DNA from: Sulfitobacter sp043557345
GTDB taxonomy: Bacteria; Pseudomonadota; Alphaproteobacteria; Rhodobacterales; Rhodobacteraceae
Direction of reading: 5' to 3'
Assembly: GCF_043557345.1 (NCBI RefSeq)
Contig: NZ_JBIFFV010000002.1
Span: forward strand, 248,001-312,000
Length of the DNA: 64,000 nucleotides
A model generated the notes under the pieces. That model searched no databases. It had not been told where the DNA came from and saw only the letters and a list, made by a program, of their open reading frames with translations. Positions 53,950-61,818 of this stretch are shown in pieces; the stretch's first letter is position 1, and every line of letters starts with the position of its first letter. Both the position numbers and the translations under genes were made by a program.

Positions 53950-54296
53950 TTGCTGGCCTCGCCCAATCCTGCGGGGAATTCATGCACGCCATCCACCAGC
54001 GGCAAGGGCTGCGCCCAGACCACGTCCTCGATCTTGAGCGGGCGGTAGAGATGGGGGAAAAGCGCGCCGCCGCGCGAGGGTTCCCATTTCAGCGCATCGC
54101 CCAGAGCGTCGGCCTCAAGCGCGAGGAGGAAGAGACCGTCCTCCCCCTTGAAATGTTTGGCTGCGGTTTCCGCTGCCTGTTCGGCGGTGGAGAAATGTAC
54201 ATAGCCATCGGTGACATCGATCGGCGCCCCGTCCGAGACCCCGTTCTTGCGCAGCGCAGCCCATTCGTCTGCTCGGAATATCTTGAAAATTAGCAT
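53946..54296 (-). CDS. DUF952 family protein
   Basis: 116-aa protein of the DUF952 family (ADP-ribosyltransferase-like fold in some relatives). It starts MLIFKIFRADEWAAL and contains DVTDGYVHFSTAEQAAETA near residues 27-45 and FPHLYRPLKIEDV near 79-91. Function not known. First gene of the overlapping DUF952-pyrD-arsC operon; a link with pyrD is common in alphaproteobacteria to my knowledge. Confidence 0.85.
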   Translation of the reverse strand: MLIFKIFRADEWAALRKNGVSDGAPIDVTDGYVHFSTAEQAAETAAKHFKGEDGLFLLALEADALGDALKWEPSRGGALFPHLYRPLKIEDVVWAQPLPLVDGVHEFPAGLGEASK

Positions 54297-54425
54297 GGCT
54301 TCTGATGCCCGCCGGGCGGGGCGGGGTCAAGACCCGCGGGTGACCATAGGGCAGGTCATATGACCTTTGACACGGGCCAAACCCCGCGCCACGATACCGG
54401 CATAACAAGCAACAGGGGAACTATC

Positions 54426-55985
54426 ATGAAACGATTCCTGACCGCGACCGCCGCGCTGGCTTTGACCAGCGGCATGGCGGCGGCCGAGTATAATTTGACC
54501 ATTCTGCACACCAATGATTTCCACGACCGGTTCGAGCCGATCAGCAAATATGACGGCCCCTGTGGCGCCGAGGACAATGCCGAGGGCAAATGCTTTGGCG
54601 GCGTCGCGCGGATGGTCACCGCCATCGCAGCCGCCCGCGAACGCGCGGGCGAGAACCACCTGCTGCTGGATGCGGGCGACTGGTTCCAAGGCTCGCTTTT
54701 CTACACCCGCTACAAGGGCGACATGGCCGCCGAGTTCATGACGAAGCTCGACTATGACGTGATGGCCGTGGGCAACCACGAGTTCGACGACGGCCCCGAG
54801 GGGCTGGCCGATTTCGTGGCCAAGGTCGATTTCCCCGTGCTCTCGGCCAATATCGACGTCAGCGGTGTCGAGGGGCTGGAGGGCGAGATCGGCAAATCCA
54901 CCGTGGTTGAGGTTGGGGGAGAGCGGATCGGCATCGTTTCCGTCCTTGCCGAAGACACGCCTGAGACCTCTTCGCCCGGGGCGGAGGTGATCTTCTCTCC
55001 GGCAGCGGATGCGGCACAAGCCGAGATCGACGCGCTGACCGAGGATGGGGTTAACAAGATCATCCTGCTTACCCACATCGGGCTGGCGGGCGACAAGCGG
55101 CTTGCCGAAGAGTTGACCGGCGTCGACCTGATCGTGGGTGGCCATTCCCACACGCTTCTGAGCAACAGCGAGGAACGGGCCGAGGGCGCTTATCCGACCA
55201 TGGTCAACGACGTGCCGATCGTGCAGGCCTATGCCTACAGTAAATATCTGGGCGAGGTGAATGTCACCTTTGACGATGCGGGCGAGGTGACCGCGATCTC
55301 CGGCGATCCAATCCTGCTCGATGCTTCGGTCGAAGAGGATCAGGCGACGGTCGATCTGGTGGCCGAGCGCGCCGCCCCGCTGGAGGAGTTGCGCCAGAAG
55401 GTCGTGGCCGAAACGTCGGAAACCATCGAAGGCAGCCGTGACATCTGCCGCGCGCAGGAATGCGCCATGGGCAATCTTGTCTCCGACGCGATGCTGGACC
55501 GGGTGAAGGATCAGGGCATCGACGTGGCGATCTCCAACGCGGGCGGTCTGCGTGCCTCCATCGACGCGGGCGAGGTGACCATGGGCGAGGTGCTGACGGT
55601 GCTGCCGTTCCAGAACACACTCTCGACCTTCCAGATCAGCGGCGCCACGCTCGTCGAAGCGCTGGAAAACGGGGTGAGCCAGTTGGAAGACGGCGCAGGC
55701 CGTTTCCCGCAGGTGGCGGGCATGTCCTATACCTTTGATCCCAAGGCCGAGCCCGGCAGCCGCATCAGCGATGTGATGGTGGGGGGCGAACCGATTGATC
55801 CCGAAAAGACCTATGGCGCCGTGTCCAACAACTATGTCCGCAATGGCGGCGACGGCTACGCGATGTTCAAGGACGCCGAGAATGCCTATGACTTCGGCCC
55901 GGATCTGGCGGATGTGACGGCGGAGTATCTGGCGAAAAACGGCAGCTACAAGCCCTATACCGATGGCCGTATCAAGATGAAGTAA
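54426..55985 (+). CDS. secreted 5'-nucleotidase / metallophosphatase
   Basis: 519-aa periplasmic enzyme. It has a signal peptide (about residues 1-21) and a metallophosphatase domain with ILHTNDFHDRFEP near 26, DAGDWFQGS near 80, VGNHEFDDG near 110 and VGGHSHT near 237. The C-terminal 5'-nucleotidase domain (about 330-519) includes NAGGLRASIDAG near 371 and SNNYVRNGGDGYAMF near 467. It removes phosphate from nucleotides or related esters outside the cytoplasm. AGGGGA precedes the ATG. Confidence 0.94.
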   Translation: MKRFLTATAALALTSGMAAAEYNLTILHTNDFHDRFEPISKYDGPCGAEDNAEGKCFGGVARMVTAIAAARERAGENHLLLDAGDWFQGSLFYTRYKGDMAAEFMTKLDYDVMAVGNHEFDDGPEGLADFVAKVDFPVLSANIDVSGVEGLEGEIGKSTVVEVGGERIGIVSVLAEDTPETSSPGAEVIFSPAADAAQAEIDALTEDGVNKIILLTHIGLAGDKRLAEELTGVDLIVGGHSHTLLSNSEERAEGAYPTMVNDVPIVQAYAYSKYLGEVNVTFDDAGEVTAISGDPILLDASVEEDQATVDLVAERAAPLEELRQKVVAETSETIEGSRDICRAQECAMGNLVSDAMLDRVKDQGIDVAISNAGGLRASIDAGEVTMGEVLTVLPFQNTLSTFQISGATLVEALENGVSQLEDGAGRFPQVAGMSYTFDPKAEPGSRISDVMVGGEPIDPEKTYGAVSNNYVRNGGDGYAMFKDAENAYDFGPDLADVTAEYLAKNGSYKPYTDGRIKMK

Positions 55986-56002
55986 GCTCATTGACCTGAG
56001 CG

Positions 56003-56036
56003 AAAGGGCGTGTCCGGTGGGGCGCGCCCTTTTTGT
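56003..56036 (+). terminator. 5'-nucleotidase terminator
   Basis: AAAGGGCG (56003-56010) pairs with CGCCCTTT (56025-56032), and the T-run continues. It lies 17 bp after the stop and before the shortened structured repeat at 56045. Confidence 0.85.
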
Positions 56037-56044
56037 TTGAGGGG

Positions 56045-56128
56045 GCCGGGCAGCGCCTGCCGGTGCGGGCGGTCTGGCGCTGCCCGGCGGGCGTGCGCCC
56101 TTGATTTCGGGCTATTGCGCCCGCTGCC
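56045..56128 (+). repeat. structured intergenic repeat, shortened copy E
   Basis: Reads rightward like the nucleotidase upstream. The terminal arms GCCGGGCAGCGCC (56045-56057) and its exact inverse (56076-56088) are kept, but the CTTTAT/CAACCATG core is absent. The tail is complete: a GGGC/GCCC hairpin (56089-56100), TTGATT (56101-56106), CGGGC and a second GGGC/GCCC stem. The arms match the glyA-side copy type more than the other two. Confidence 0.7.
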
Positions 56129-56205
56129 AAGCCCGCACAAACCTACCGCCCCTTGCACCTCTCCCGCCAAGGGATACACATGCGGTAACCAAACAGGAGA
56201 CCGCT

Positions 56206-56619
56206 ATGCTCACCCCCTTCCACCTTGCCTATAACGTCCGCGACCTTGATGAGACCCGCGCCTTCTACGGCGATGTGCTGGGGTGCACCGAAGGCCGCTC
56301 GACCGAGACTTGGGTCGATTATTCCTTCTTCGGCCACCAGATCTCCATGCATCTGGGTGAACCTTTCAAGACGGATGCTACCGGCAAGGTTGGTGAGCAC
56401 ATGGTGCCGATGCCGCATCTGGGCGTCGTCCTGCGGATGGAAGATTGGAAGGCGCTGGCGGAGCGGCTGAAGGGGGCTGAGGTCGACTTCGTGATTGAAC
56501 CTTCGCTGCGTTTCGAGGGGGAGCCGGGCGAGCAGGCGACCATGTTCTTCCGTGACCCATCGGGCAATCCGATCGAGGTCAAGGGTTTCGCCGATATGGA
56601 CCGCGTTTTTGCCCAGTAA
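56206..56619 (+). CDS. VOC-family (glyoxalase/dioxygenase fold) protein
   Basis: 137-aa protein with paired beta-alpha-beta-beta-beta modules. It has FHLAYNVRDLDETRAFYGDVLGC near residues 5-27 (first His ligand), and a C-terminal FFRDPSGNPIEVKGF near 114-128 with the Glu ligand. The metal-dependent reaction is not predictable. AGGAGA precedes the ATG at 56206. Confidence 0.88.
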   Translation: MLTPFHLAYNVRDLDETRAFYGDVLGCTEGRSTETWVDYSFFGHQISMHLGEPFKTDATGKVGEHMVPMPHLGVVLRMEDWKALAERLKGAEVDFVIEPSLRFEGEPGEQATMFFRDPSGNPIEVKGFADMDRVFAQ

Positions 56620-56637
56620 GGCCAAGCGCTGAAATGA

Positions 56638-56667
56638 CAAAGCCCCGCTGTCGCAAGCGGGGCTTTG
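56638..56667. terminator. bidirectional terminator between the VOC and cupredoxin-like genes
   Basis: CAAAGCCCCGC pairs exactly with GCGGGGCTTTG around an 8-nt loop. The converging genes both end here. Confidence 0.85.
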
Positions 56668-56690
56668 AATGGCTGAGGCGGTGGGCGGGC

Positions 56691-57023
56691 TCAGTCGAAG
56701 CTGATCGCCCCTTCGAATGCAGGCTCTTCCAAGGTCTGCCCGCTGAACGCTGTCGGGGTCTGTGCGGTGATGTCGAGCGTGTAGCTGCCGTTCACCGGGA
56801 TCGGCCCGCTGGTCCATGCCTCGTCTTGGCCGGTGATCGTATGGCTGCCGGTGGCGTTGTTGGTAAAGACCACCTGATCGCCCGGCTGCACATGAGACAG
56901 CGATGGGAAATAGGCGCCATCAACGATCAGCACGTTGCGGCTTTCAGCCATGGCGCCAGCGGCGCAGAGGCTCAGGGCAAGGGCCAGAGCGCCGGCGCTT
57001 TTGCGGTATGAACTTAGCATCAT
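56691..57023 (-). CDS. secreted cupredoxin-like protein without a complete copper site
   Basis: 110-aa protein with a signal peptide (about residues 1-27, LALALSLCAAGAMA). A plastocyanin-like beta sandwich follows (VQPGDQVVFTNNATGSHTI near 45-63). The first His ligand (His61) is present. The C-terminal loop, where Cys, His and Met ligands are expected, reads TPTAFSGQTLEEPAFEG and has none of them. A normal type 1 copper centre is therefore unlikely; it may be a structural or adhesive derivative. AAAGGAG precedes the tandem ATGs at 57023. Confidence 0.72.
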   Translation of the reverse strand: MMLSSYRKSAGALALALSLCAAGAMAESRNVLIVDGAYFPSLSHVQPGDQVVFTNNATGSHTITGQDEAWTSGPIPVNGSYTLDITAQTPTAFSGQTLEEPAFEGAISFD

Positions 57024-57109
57024 CTGCTCCTTTGAAACGCCCGATGTGGGCGGGTTAGCCGGTTTCATACAAGGTAAATGCGGCATAACTTAGGCCAGTG
57101 TTGAGGCGA

Positions 57110-58009
57110 TCATCCCGCCGTCGCAGGCTCTGCCTGCTGCGCCAGCCAGCCGCGGAATGACGCAAGCGCCGCCGTCTCATCCCGGTCGTCGGGCCAGACG
57201 AGGTAGTAGTTCCCGATGCTCTGCGTGGTTGGCGAGGCGGCCAGCACCAATTGCCCGTCGCGTAGATAGGGGCGGGCGAAAAAGGTCGGCAGCAGCGCCA
57301 CCCCCAGCCCGTGAATAGCCGCCTGCGCCATGGTCGAGAATTGATCGAACATCATGCCGCCGGGCGGCTCATCCGTCACCCCGAGCGAGGACAGCCAGCG
57401 TGCCCATCCGCGCGGGCGGGTCTCCAGATGAAGCAGAGGCAAATGCCGCACGTCGCGCGCATCCTCCAAAGGTGCGGGCAGCAGGTCGGGCGCGCAGACC
57501 GCCACCACCGTTTCCGGTAAAAGCGGCAGGTAGCGCACGCCGGGCCAATCTTCATGACCAAAATGAATGGCGGCGTCGAATCGGCTGCCCGCAAAGGCGA
57601 AGGGCCGCAGCCGGGTCGATAGGTTCACCGTCACCTCCGGGTGATCCCGCGCGAAATCGCGCAGGCGCGGGGCCAGCCAATGCATCCCGAAGGCCGGCAG
57701 GATCGCCAGATTCAACGTGCCCCCCGTGGGGTTCGTCCGCGCCGAGACCGAGGCCTGCGCCAGCCGGTTCAGGATGTCGCGCACCTGCGTTACATAATCC
57801 AACCCCGCCTGCGTCGGGGTCAGACGGCGGCCCTGACGGATCATCAGCGTCACGCCCAATTGCTCCTCCAGCGTCTTGATCTGACGGCTGACCGCGCTCT
57901 GCGTGAGGTTCAATTCCTGCGCCGCCGCCGTGGCGGTGCCGAGCCGCACGACCGCCTCGAAAGACAGCAGGGCCGAGATCGAAGGCAGGAAGCGGCGCGG
58001 CGCGATCAT
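57110..58009 (-). CDS. LysR-family regulator divergent from gcdH
   Basis: 299-aa LysR-type protein. The N-terminal HTH (about residues 8-66) includes SALLSFEAVVRLGTATAAAQELNL-type helices and TQSAVSRQIKTLEEQLG. An effector-binding periplasmic-protein fold follows (about 90-295, LNLAILPAFGMHWLAPRL onwards). It belongs to the GcvA-like subgroup and is placed like GcdR of other proteobacteria, an activator of glutaryl-CoA dehydrogenase that responds to glutarate-type metabolites. Starts at 58009 or 58024 are both possible; neither has a clear ribosome site. Confidence 0.87.
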   Translation of the reverse strand: MIAPRRFLPSISALLSFEAVVRLGTATAAAQELNLTQSAVSRQIKTLEEQLGVTLMIRQGRRLTPTQAGLDYVTQVRDILNRLAQASVSARTNPTGGTLNLAILPAFGMHWLAPRLRDFARDHPEVTVNLSTRLRPFAFAGSRFDAAIHFGHEDWPGVRYLPLLPETVVAVCAPDLLPAPLEDARDVRHLPLLHLETRPRGWARWLSSLGVTDEPPGGMMFDQFSTMAQAAIHGLGVALLPTFFARPYLRDGQLVLAASPTTQSIGNYYLVWPDDRDETAALASFRGWLAQQAEPATAG

Positions 58010-58061
58010 ATGACTTTTTCTCATGAACTCAGGACAAAGCAGCGATAGAGTTCGCGCCGCC

Positions 58062-58084
58062 GATTTGCAATACTGCCGCAAATC
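58062..58084. promoter_or_regulatory. LysR operator candidate in the lysR/gcdH intergenic region
   Basis: Perfect inverted repeat GATTTGC-N9-GCAAATC (58062-58084), containing a T-N11-A core, 22 bp before the gcdH ATG and about 50 bp before lysR. Location and symmetry fit a LysR recognition or activation site. Confidence 0.6.
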
Positions 58085-58106
58085 ACATCACCCGAAAGGA
58101 TGCATC

Positions 58107-59330
58107 ATGACCGCTGACGCCCCCAAGCTGCGCGCCAAGGACAAACCCGATCTTGGAACCTTCGACTGGCAGGATCCCTTCCGCCTCGACAGCCAGTTGA
58201 CCGAAGACGAGCGCATGATCCGCGATTCCGCCCGCGCCTATGCGCAGGAAAAGCTGCAGCCGCGCGTCATCGAAGCCTTCGCCGAGGAAAAGACCGATCC
58301 GGAAATCTTCCGCGAGATGGGCGAGATGGGCCTCCTCGGCGTCACCATCCCCGAGGAATACGGCGGCTTGGGCGGCAGCTACGTCTCCTATGGCCTCGTC
58401 GCCCGTGAGGTTGAGCGTGTCGACAGCGGCTACCGCTCGATGATGTCGGTGCAGGCGAGCCTCGTCATGTACCCGATCTACGCCTATGGCTCCGAAGAGC
58501 AGCGCCAGAAATACCTGCCCAAGCTCTGCTCGGGCGAATGGATCGGCTGCTTTGGCCTGACCGAGCCCGATGCGGGCTCCGACCCTGCGGGCATGAAGAC
58601 CCGCGCCGTGAAGACCGAGAACGGCTACAAGCTCACCGGCTCGAAGATGTGGATTTCGAACTCGCCCATCGCCAATGTCTTCGTGGTCTGGGCCAAGTCC
58701 GAAGCCCATGACGGCAAGATCCGTGGTTTCGTGCTGGAAAAGGGCATGAAGGGTCTGAGCGCGCCGAAGGTGGGCAACAAGCTTTCTTTGCGCGCCTCGA
58801 TCACCGGCGAGATCGTCATGGACGGTGTCGAAGTGGGCGAAGACGCGCTGCTGCCGAATGTGCAGGGTCTGAAAGGGCCCTTCGGCTGTCTCAACCGTGC
58901 GCGCTATGGCATCTCTTGGGGTGCGATGGGTGCCGCCGAGTTCTGCTGGCACGCCGCGCTGCAATACGGGCTGGACCGCAAGCAGTTCAACAAACCGCTG
59001 GCGCAAACGCAGCTGTTCCAGAAGAAACTGGCCGACATGATGACCGAGATTTCGCTCGGCCTGCAGGGCTCGCTGCAGGTGGGCCGCCTGATGGATGCCG
59101 CCAATGCCGCGCCTGAGATGATCTCAATCGTGAAGCGCAACAACTGCGGCAAGGCGCTCGACGTCGCGCGCATGTCGCGTGACATGCACGGCGGCAACGG
59201 CATCTCGGGTGAGTTCCAGGTGATCCGCCACATGATGAACCTTGAGACGGTGAACACCTATGAGGGCACCCACGACGTGCACGCGCTGATCCTGGGCCGC
59301 GCCCAGACCGGCCTGCAGGCGTTTTTCTAA
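58107..59330 (+). CDS. gcdH: glutaryl-CoA dehydrogenase
   Basis: 407-aa acyl-CoA dehydrogenase that oxidises and decarboxylates glutaryl-CoA to crotonyl-CoA, in lysine, hydroxylysine and tryptophan breakdown. Diagnostic segments are FDWQDPFRLDSQLTEDE near residues 19-35, EYGGLGGSYVSYGL near 86, GLTEPDAGSDPAGM near 151, and the catalytic Glu in ETVNTYEGTHDVHALILGR near 379-397. AAAGGA precedes the ATG at 58107. Divergent lysR upstream; a fused 2-oxoacid dehydrogenase E1 follows. Confidence 0.94.
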   Translation: MTADAPKLRAKDKPDLGTFDWQDPFRLDSQLTEDERMIRDSARAYAQEKLQPRVIEAFAEEKTDPEIFREMGEMGLLGVTIPEEYGGLGGSYVSYGLVAREVERVDSGYRSMMSVQASLVMYPIYAYGSEEQRQKYLPKLCSGEWIGCFGLTEPDAGSDPAGMKTRAVKTENGYKLTGSKMWISNSPIANVFVVWAKSEAHDGKIRGFVLEKGMKGLSAPKVGNKLSLRASITGEIVMDGVEVGEDALLPNVQGLKGPFGCLNRARYGISWGAMGAAEFCWHAALQYGLDRKQFNKPLAQTQLFQKKLADMMTEISLGLQGSLQVGRLMDAANAAPEMISIVKRNNCGKALDVARMSRDMHGGNGISGEFQVIRHMMNLETVNTYEGTHDVHALILGRAQTGLQAFF

Positions 59331-59385
59331 GCACCGGCTTCGGGGGGGGGGCACCCCCCCGGCCACCGGACTCCAAAATATTTAT

Positions 59386-59420
59386 GGCCAGAAAGAGGGG
59401 CGGCGCCTTTCTTTCTGGCC
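59386..59420. terminator. hairpin between gcdH and the E1 gene
   Basis: GGCCAGAAAG (59386-59395) and CTTTCTGGCC (59411-59420) form a perfect 10-bp stem, with GGGGCGGCGCC in the loop. Same general design as the hairpin at 44727-44787, and familiar from roseobacter gene ends. It may end the gcdH transcript or reduce read-through to the next gene. Confidence 0.6.
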
Positions 59421-59466
59421 GACACGCTTTCGCCGAGAGCGATTAATTTCTATTCCAAGAGGCCCC

Positions 59467-61641
59467 ATGGACCGCGTTGCCATCGTTCATGAGAACTTCC
59501 TCCGTCGCGTTGCGGCGGGGGATTTTCCCGTTTCCACCTCCCCGCACAAGGCGCTTGATCGCGGCCAGTTGGAGCAGCTTTACCGCGCGCAGGTGCTGAG
59601 CCGGGCGCTCGACCTGCACAGCCGCGTCATGCAGAAAGAGGGGCAGGGCTTCTACACCATCGGCTCATCCGGCCACGAGGGGATGGCGGCGGTGGCGGCG
59701 GCGCTGCGCGTCGATGACATCGCTTTCCTGCATTACCGCGACGCGGCCTTCCAGATCGCCCGGGCCGATCAGGCCGGCGGGCAGGACATGATGCGCGACA
59801 TGCTGCTCAGTTTTGCCTGTTCGGCGGAGGATCCGACCAGCGGCGGGCGGCACAAGGTGCTGGGCTCGCGCCCGCTGATGATCCCGCCGCAGACCTCGAC
59901 CATCGCCAGCCACCTGCCCAAGGCGGTGGGGGCGGCGCATTCCATTGGCATGGCGCGGCGGCACCGGCCCGAACATGCGATCCTGCCGCGCGATGGCATC
60001 GCCATGTGCAGCTTTGGAGATGCCTCGGCCAACCACTCCACCGCGCAGGGCGCGATCAATGCCGCCTGCTGGACCGCCGTTCAGGGCGTGCCGCTGCCGC
60101 TTCTGTTTGTCTGCGAGGACAACGGCATCGGCATTTCGACCAAGACCCCGACGGGCTGGATCAAGGCATCGATGTCGGCGCGGCCGGGGCTGAAGTACTT
60201 CGAAGGCGACGGACTGGACCTGCATGCGGCCTATGCGGCGGCGAAGGAGGCGGCGGATTACGTGCGCGTGCACCGCAAGCCCGCCTTCCTGCATCTGCGT
60301 ACCGTGCGTCTTTACGGCCATGCCGGGGCGGATGTGGCGACCTCCTATCTGCCGCGCGCCGAGGTCGAGGCCGACGAGGCCAACGATCCGTTGCTGCATT
60401 CCGCGCGGCTGTTGGTCGAGGCCGGTGTGCCCGCCGAAGAGGCGCTGTCGATCTACCGCGATACGCAGGAGGCGGTCGCGAAAGCTGCGGATGAGGTGGT
60501 GAAGCGTCCCCGACTGAAAACCGCATCGGACGTGATGGCGAGCCTTGTGCCGCCCAAGCGCGACTGCGCGCCCAGCAACGGTCCGAGTGCCGAGGCGCGG
60601 GCCGAGACCTTCGGCGGCGACATGGGGCAGATGGACAATCCGCAGCCGATGTCTCGGCTGATCAACTGGGCGCTGCACGACCTGATGCTGGCCCATCCCG
60701 AGACCATGCTGATGGGCGAGGATGTGGGCCGCAAGGGCGGGGTCTATGGCGTCACGCAGAAGCTTCAGGCGCGCTTCGGCCCCGGTCGCGTGATCGACAC
60801 GTTGCTGGACGAGCAGAGCATCCTCGGCCTCGCCATCGGCATGGCGCACAATGGTTTCGTGCCGATGCCGGAGATCCAGTTCCTCGCCTATCTGCACAAC
60901 GCCGAGGACCAGCTGCGCGGCGAGGCGGCGACCCTGCCGTTCTTCTCCAACGGTCAATGGAGCAACCCGATGGTGCTGCGCATCGCGGGGCTGGGCTATC
61001 AGAAGGGGTTTGGCGGGCATTTCCACAACGACAATTCGCTTGCCGTGCTGCGCGACATTCCGGGCATCGTCATCGCCTGCCCCTCTGCCGGGGACGAGGC
61101 CGCGATGATGCTGCGCGAGGCGCATCGTCTGGCGCGCGAGGAGCAGCGGGTGGTGGTCTTTGTCGAGCCCATCGCGCTCTATCCGATGCGCGACCTGATG
61201 GAGGCCGGGGACGGCGGTTGGATGCGGCACTACCCGGCGCCGGACCGGCGGATCGCTCTGGGCGAGGTCGGTGTGTCTGGCGCGGGCGCGGATTTGGCGA
61301 TCGTGAGCTACGGCAACGGGCATTACCTGAGCCAACAGGCGGCGCGCGATCTGGCCGAGGCGGGCGTCGATGCGCGGGTGATCGACCTGCGCTGGCTCGC
61401 GCCCTTGCCAGAGGATGCCTTGATCGAGGCCATCGGCGACCGGCAGGTGCTGATCGTCGACGAGTGCCGCCGGACGGGCGGGCAGGCCGAGGCGCTGATG
61501 GCGTTGATGGCGGAGCGCGGTGTGGCAAAGTTCGCGCGGCTGACGGCGGAGGACAGTTTCATCGCCACGGGGCCAGCCTATGCGGCGACGCTGCCCTCGC
61601 GGGAAGGGATCGTGGCGGCGGCGCGGGACTTGCTGGGGTAG
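59467..61641 (+). CDS. 2-oxoacid dehydrogenase E1, alpha and beta subunits fused
   Basis: 724-aa TPP enzyme. The N-terminal half (about residues 1-370) is the alpha part, with GFYTIGSSGHEGM near 60, and the TPP/Mg motif FGDASANHSTAQGAIN near 181. The C-terminal half (about 395-724) is the beta part, with LMGEDVGRKGGVYG near 416, DTLLDEQSILGLAIGMA near 442, and VIDLRWLAPLPEDAL near 637. It decarboxylates a 2-oxo acid and acylates an E2 lipoyl domain. Fusion of the branched-chain-type subunits is less usual. Context beside gcdH suggests 2-oxoadipate or a related acid, but branched-chain acids are possible. No E2 or E3 gene is seen. Confidence 0.88.
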   Translation: MDRVAIVHENFLRRVAAGDFPVSTSPHKALDRGQLEQLYRAQVLSRALDLHSRVMQKEGQGFYTIGSSGHEGMAAVAAALRVDDIAFLHYRDAAFQIARADQAGGQDMMRDMLLSFACSAEDPTSGGRHKVLGSRPLMIPPQTSTIASHLPKAVGAAHSIGMARRHRPEHAILPRDGIAMCSFGDASANHSTAQGAINAACWTAVQGVPLPLLFVCEDNGIGISTKTPTGWIKASMSARPGLKYFEGDGLDLHAAYAAAKEAADYVRVHRKPAFLHLRTVRLYGHAGADVATSYLPRAEVEADEANDPLLHSARLLVEAGVPAEEALSIYRDTQEAVAKAADEVVKRPRLKTASDVMASLVPPKRDCAPSNGPSAEARAETFGGDMGQMDNPQPMSRLINWALHDLMLAHPETMLMGEDVGRKGGVYGVTQKLQARFGPGRVIDTLLDEQSILGLAIGMAHNGFVPMPEIQFLAYLHNAEDQLRGEAATLPFFSNGQWSNPMVLRIAGLGYQKGFGGHFHNDNSLAVLRDIPGIVIACPSAGDEAAMMLREAHRLAREEQRVVVFVEPIALYPMRDLMEAGDGGWMRHYPAPDRRIALGEVGVSGAGADLAIVSYGNGHYLSQQAARDLAEAGVDARVIDLRWLAPLPEDALIEAIGDRQVLIVDECRRTGGQAEALMALMAERGVAKFARLTAEDSFIATGPAYAATLPSREGIVAAARDLLG

Positions 61642-61650
61642 GGTTAGCTT

Positions 61651-61818
61651 CTGCCACCCGGCCCGGAACAAGCCGCAGGCGCCGGGCCATCGCCTGCCCG
61701 CCCCCCGGGTAGGCGATTTGGTGAGGCTGGGTGGCACATTGCTCAAGCACATCATGGTTGAACCATAAAGCGGCACGAAGGCACGTTGGATCGCCGACCC
61801 GCGGGCAGACGATGGCCC
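61651..61818 (-). repeat. structured intergenic repeat, copy D (downstream of the enolase-superfamily gene)
   Basis: Reads leftward like the gene at 61819, whose stop codon it directly follows. The arms 61802-61818 and 61684-61700 form a 17-bp helix with one G-U wobble on the leftward strand. The loop holds CTTTAT and CAACCATGATGTGC as in the glyA-side copy. The tail (61651-61683) is nearly identical to that of the 40.4-kb copy (one deleted base) and ends 9 bp from the stop of the converging E1 gene. Confidence 0.85.

Noticed and set aside
59665..61776. 703-aa leftward open frame opposite the fused E1 gene
   Set aside because: Antisense shadow; Arg/His/Gln-rich, no recognisable motif, and no ribosome site at its start.
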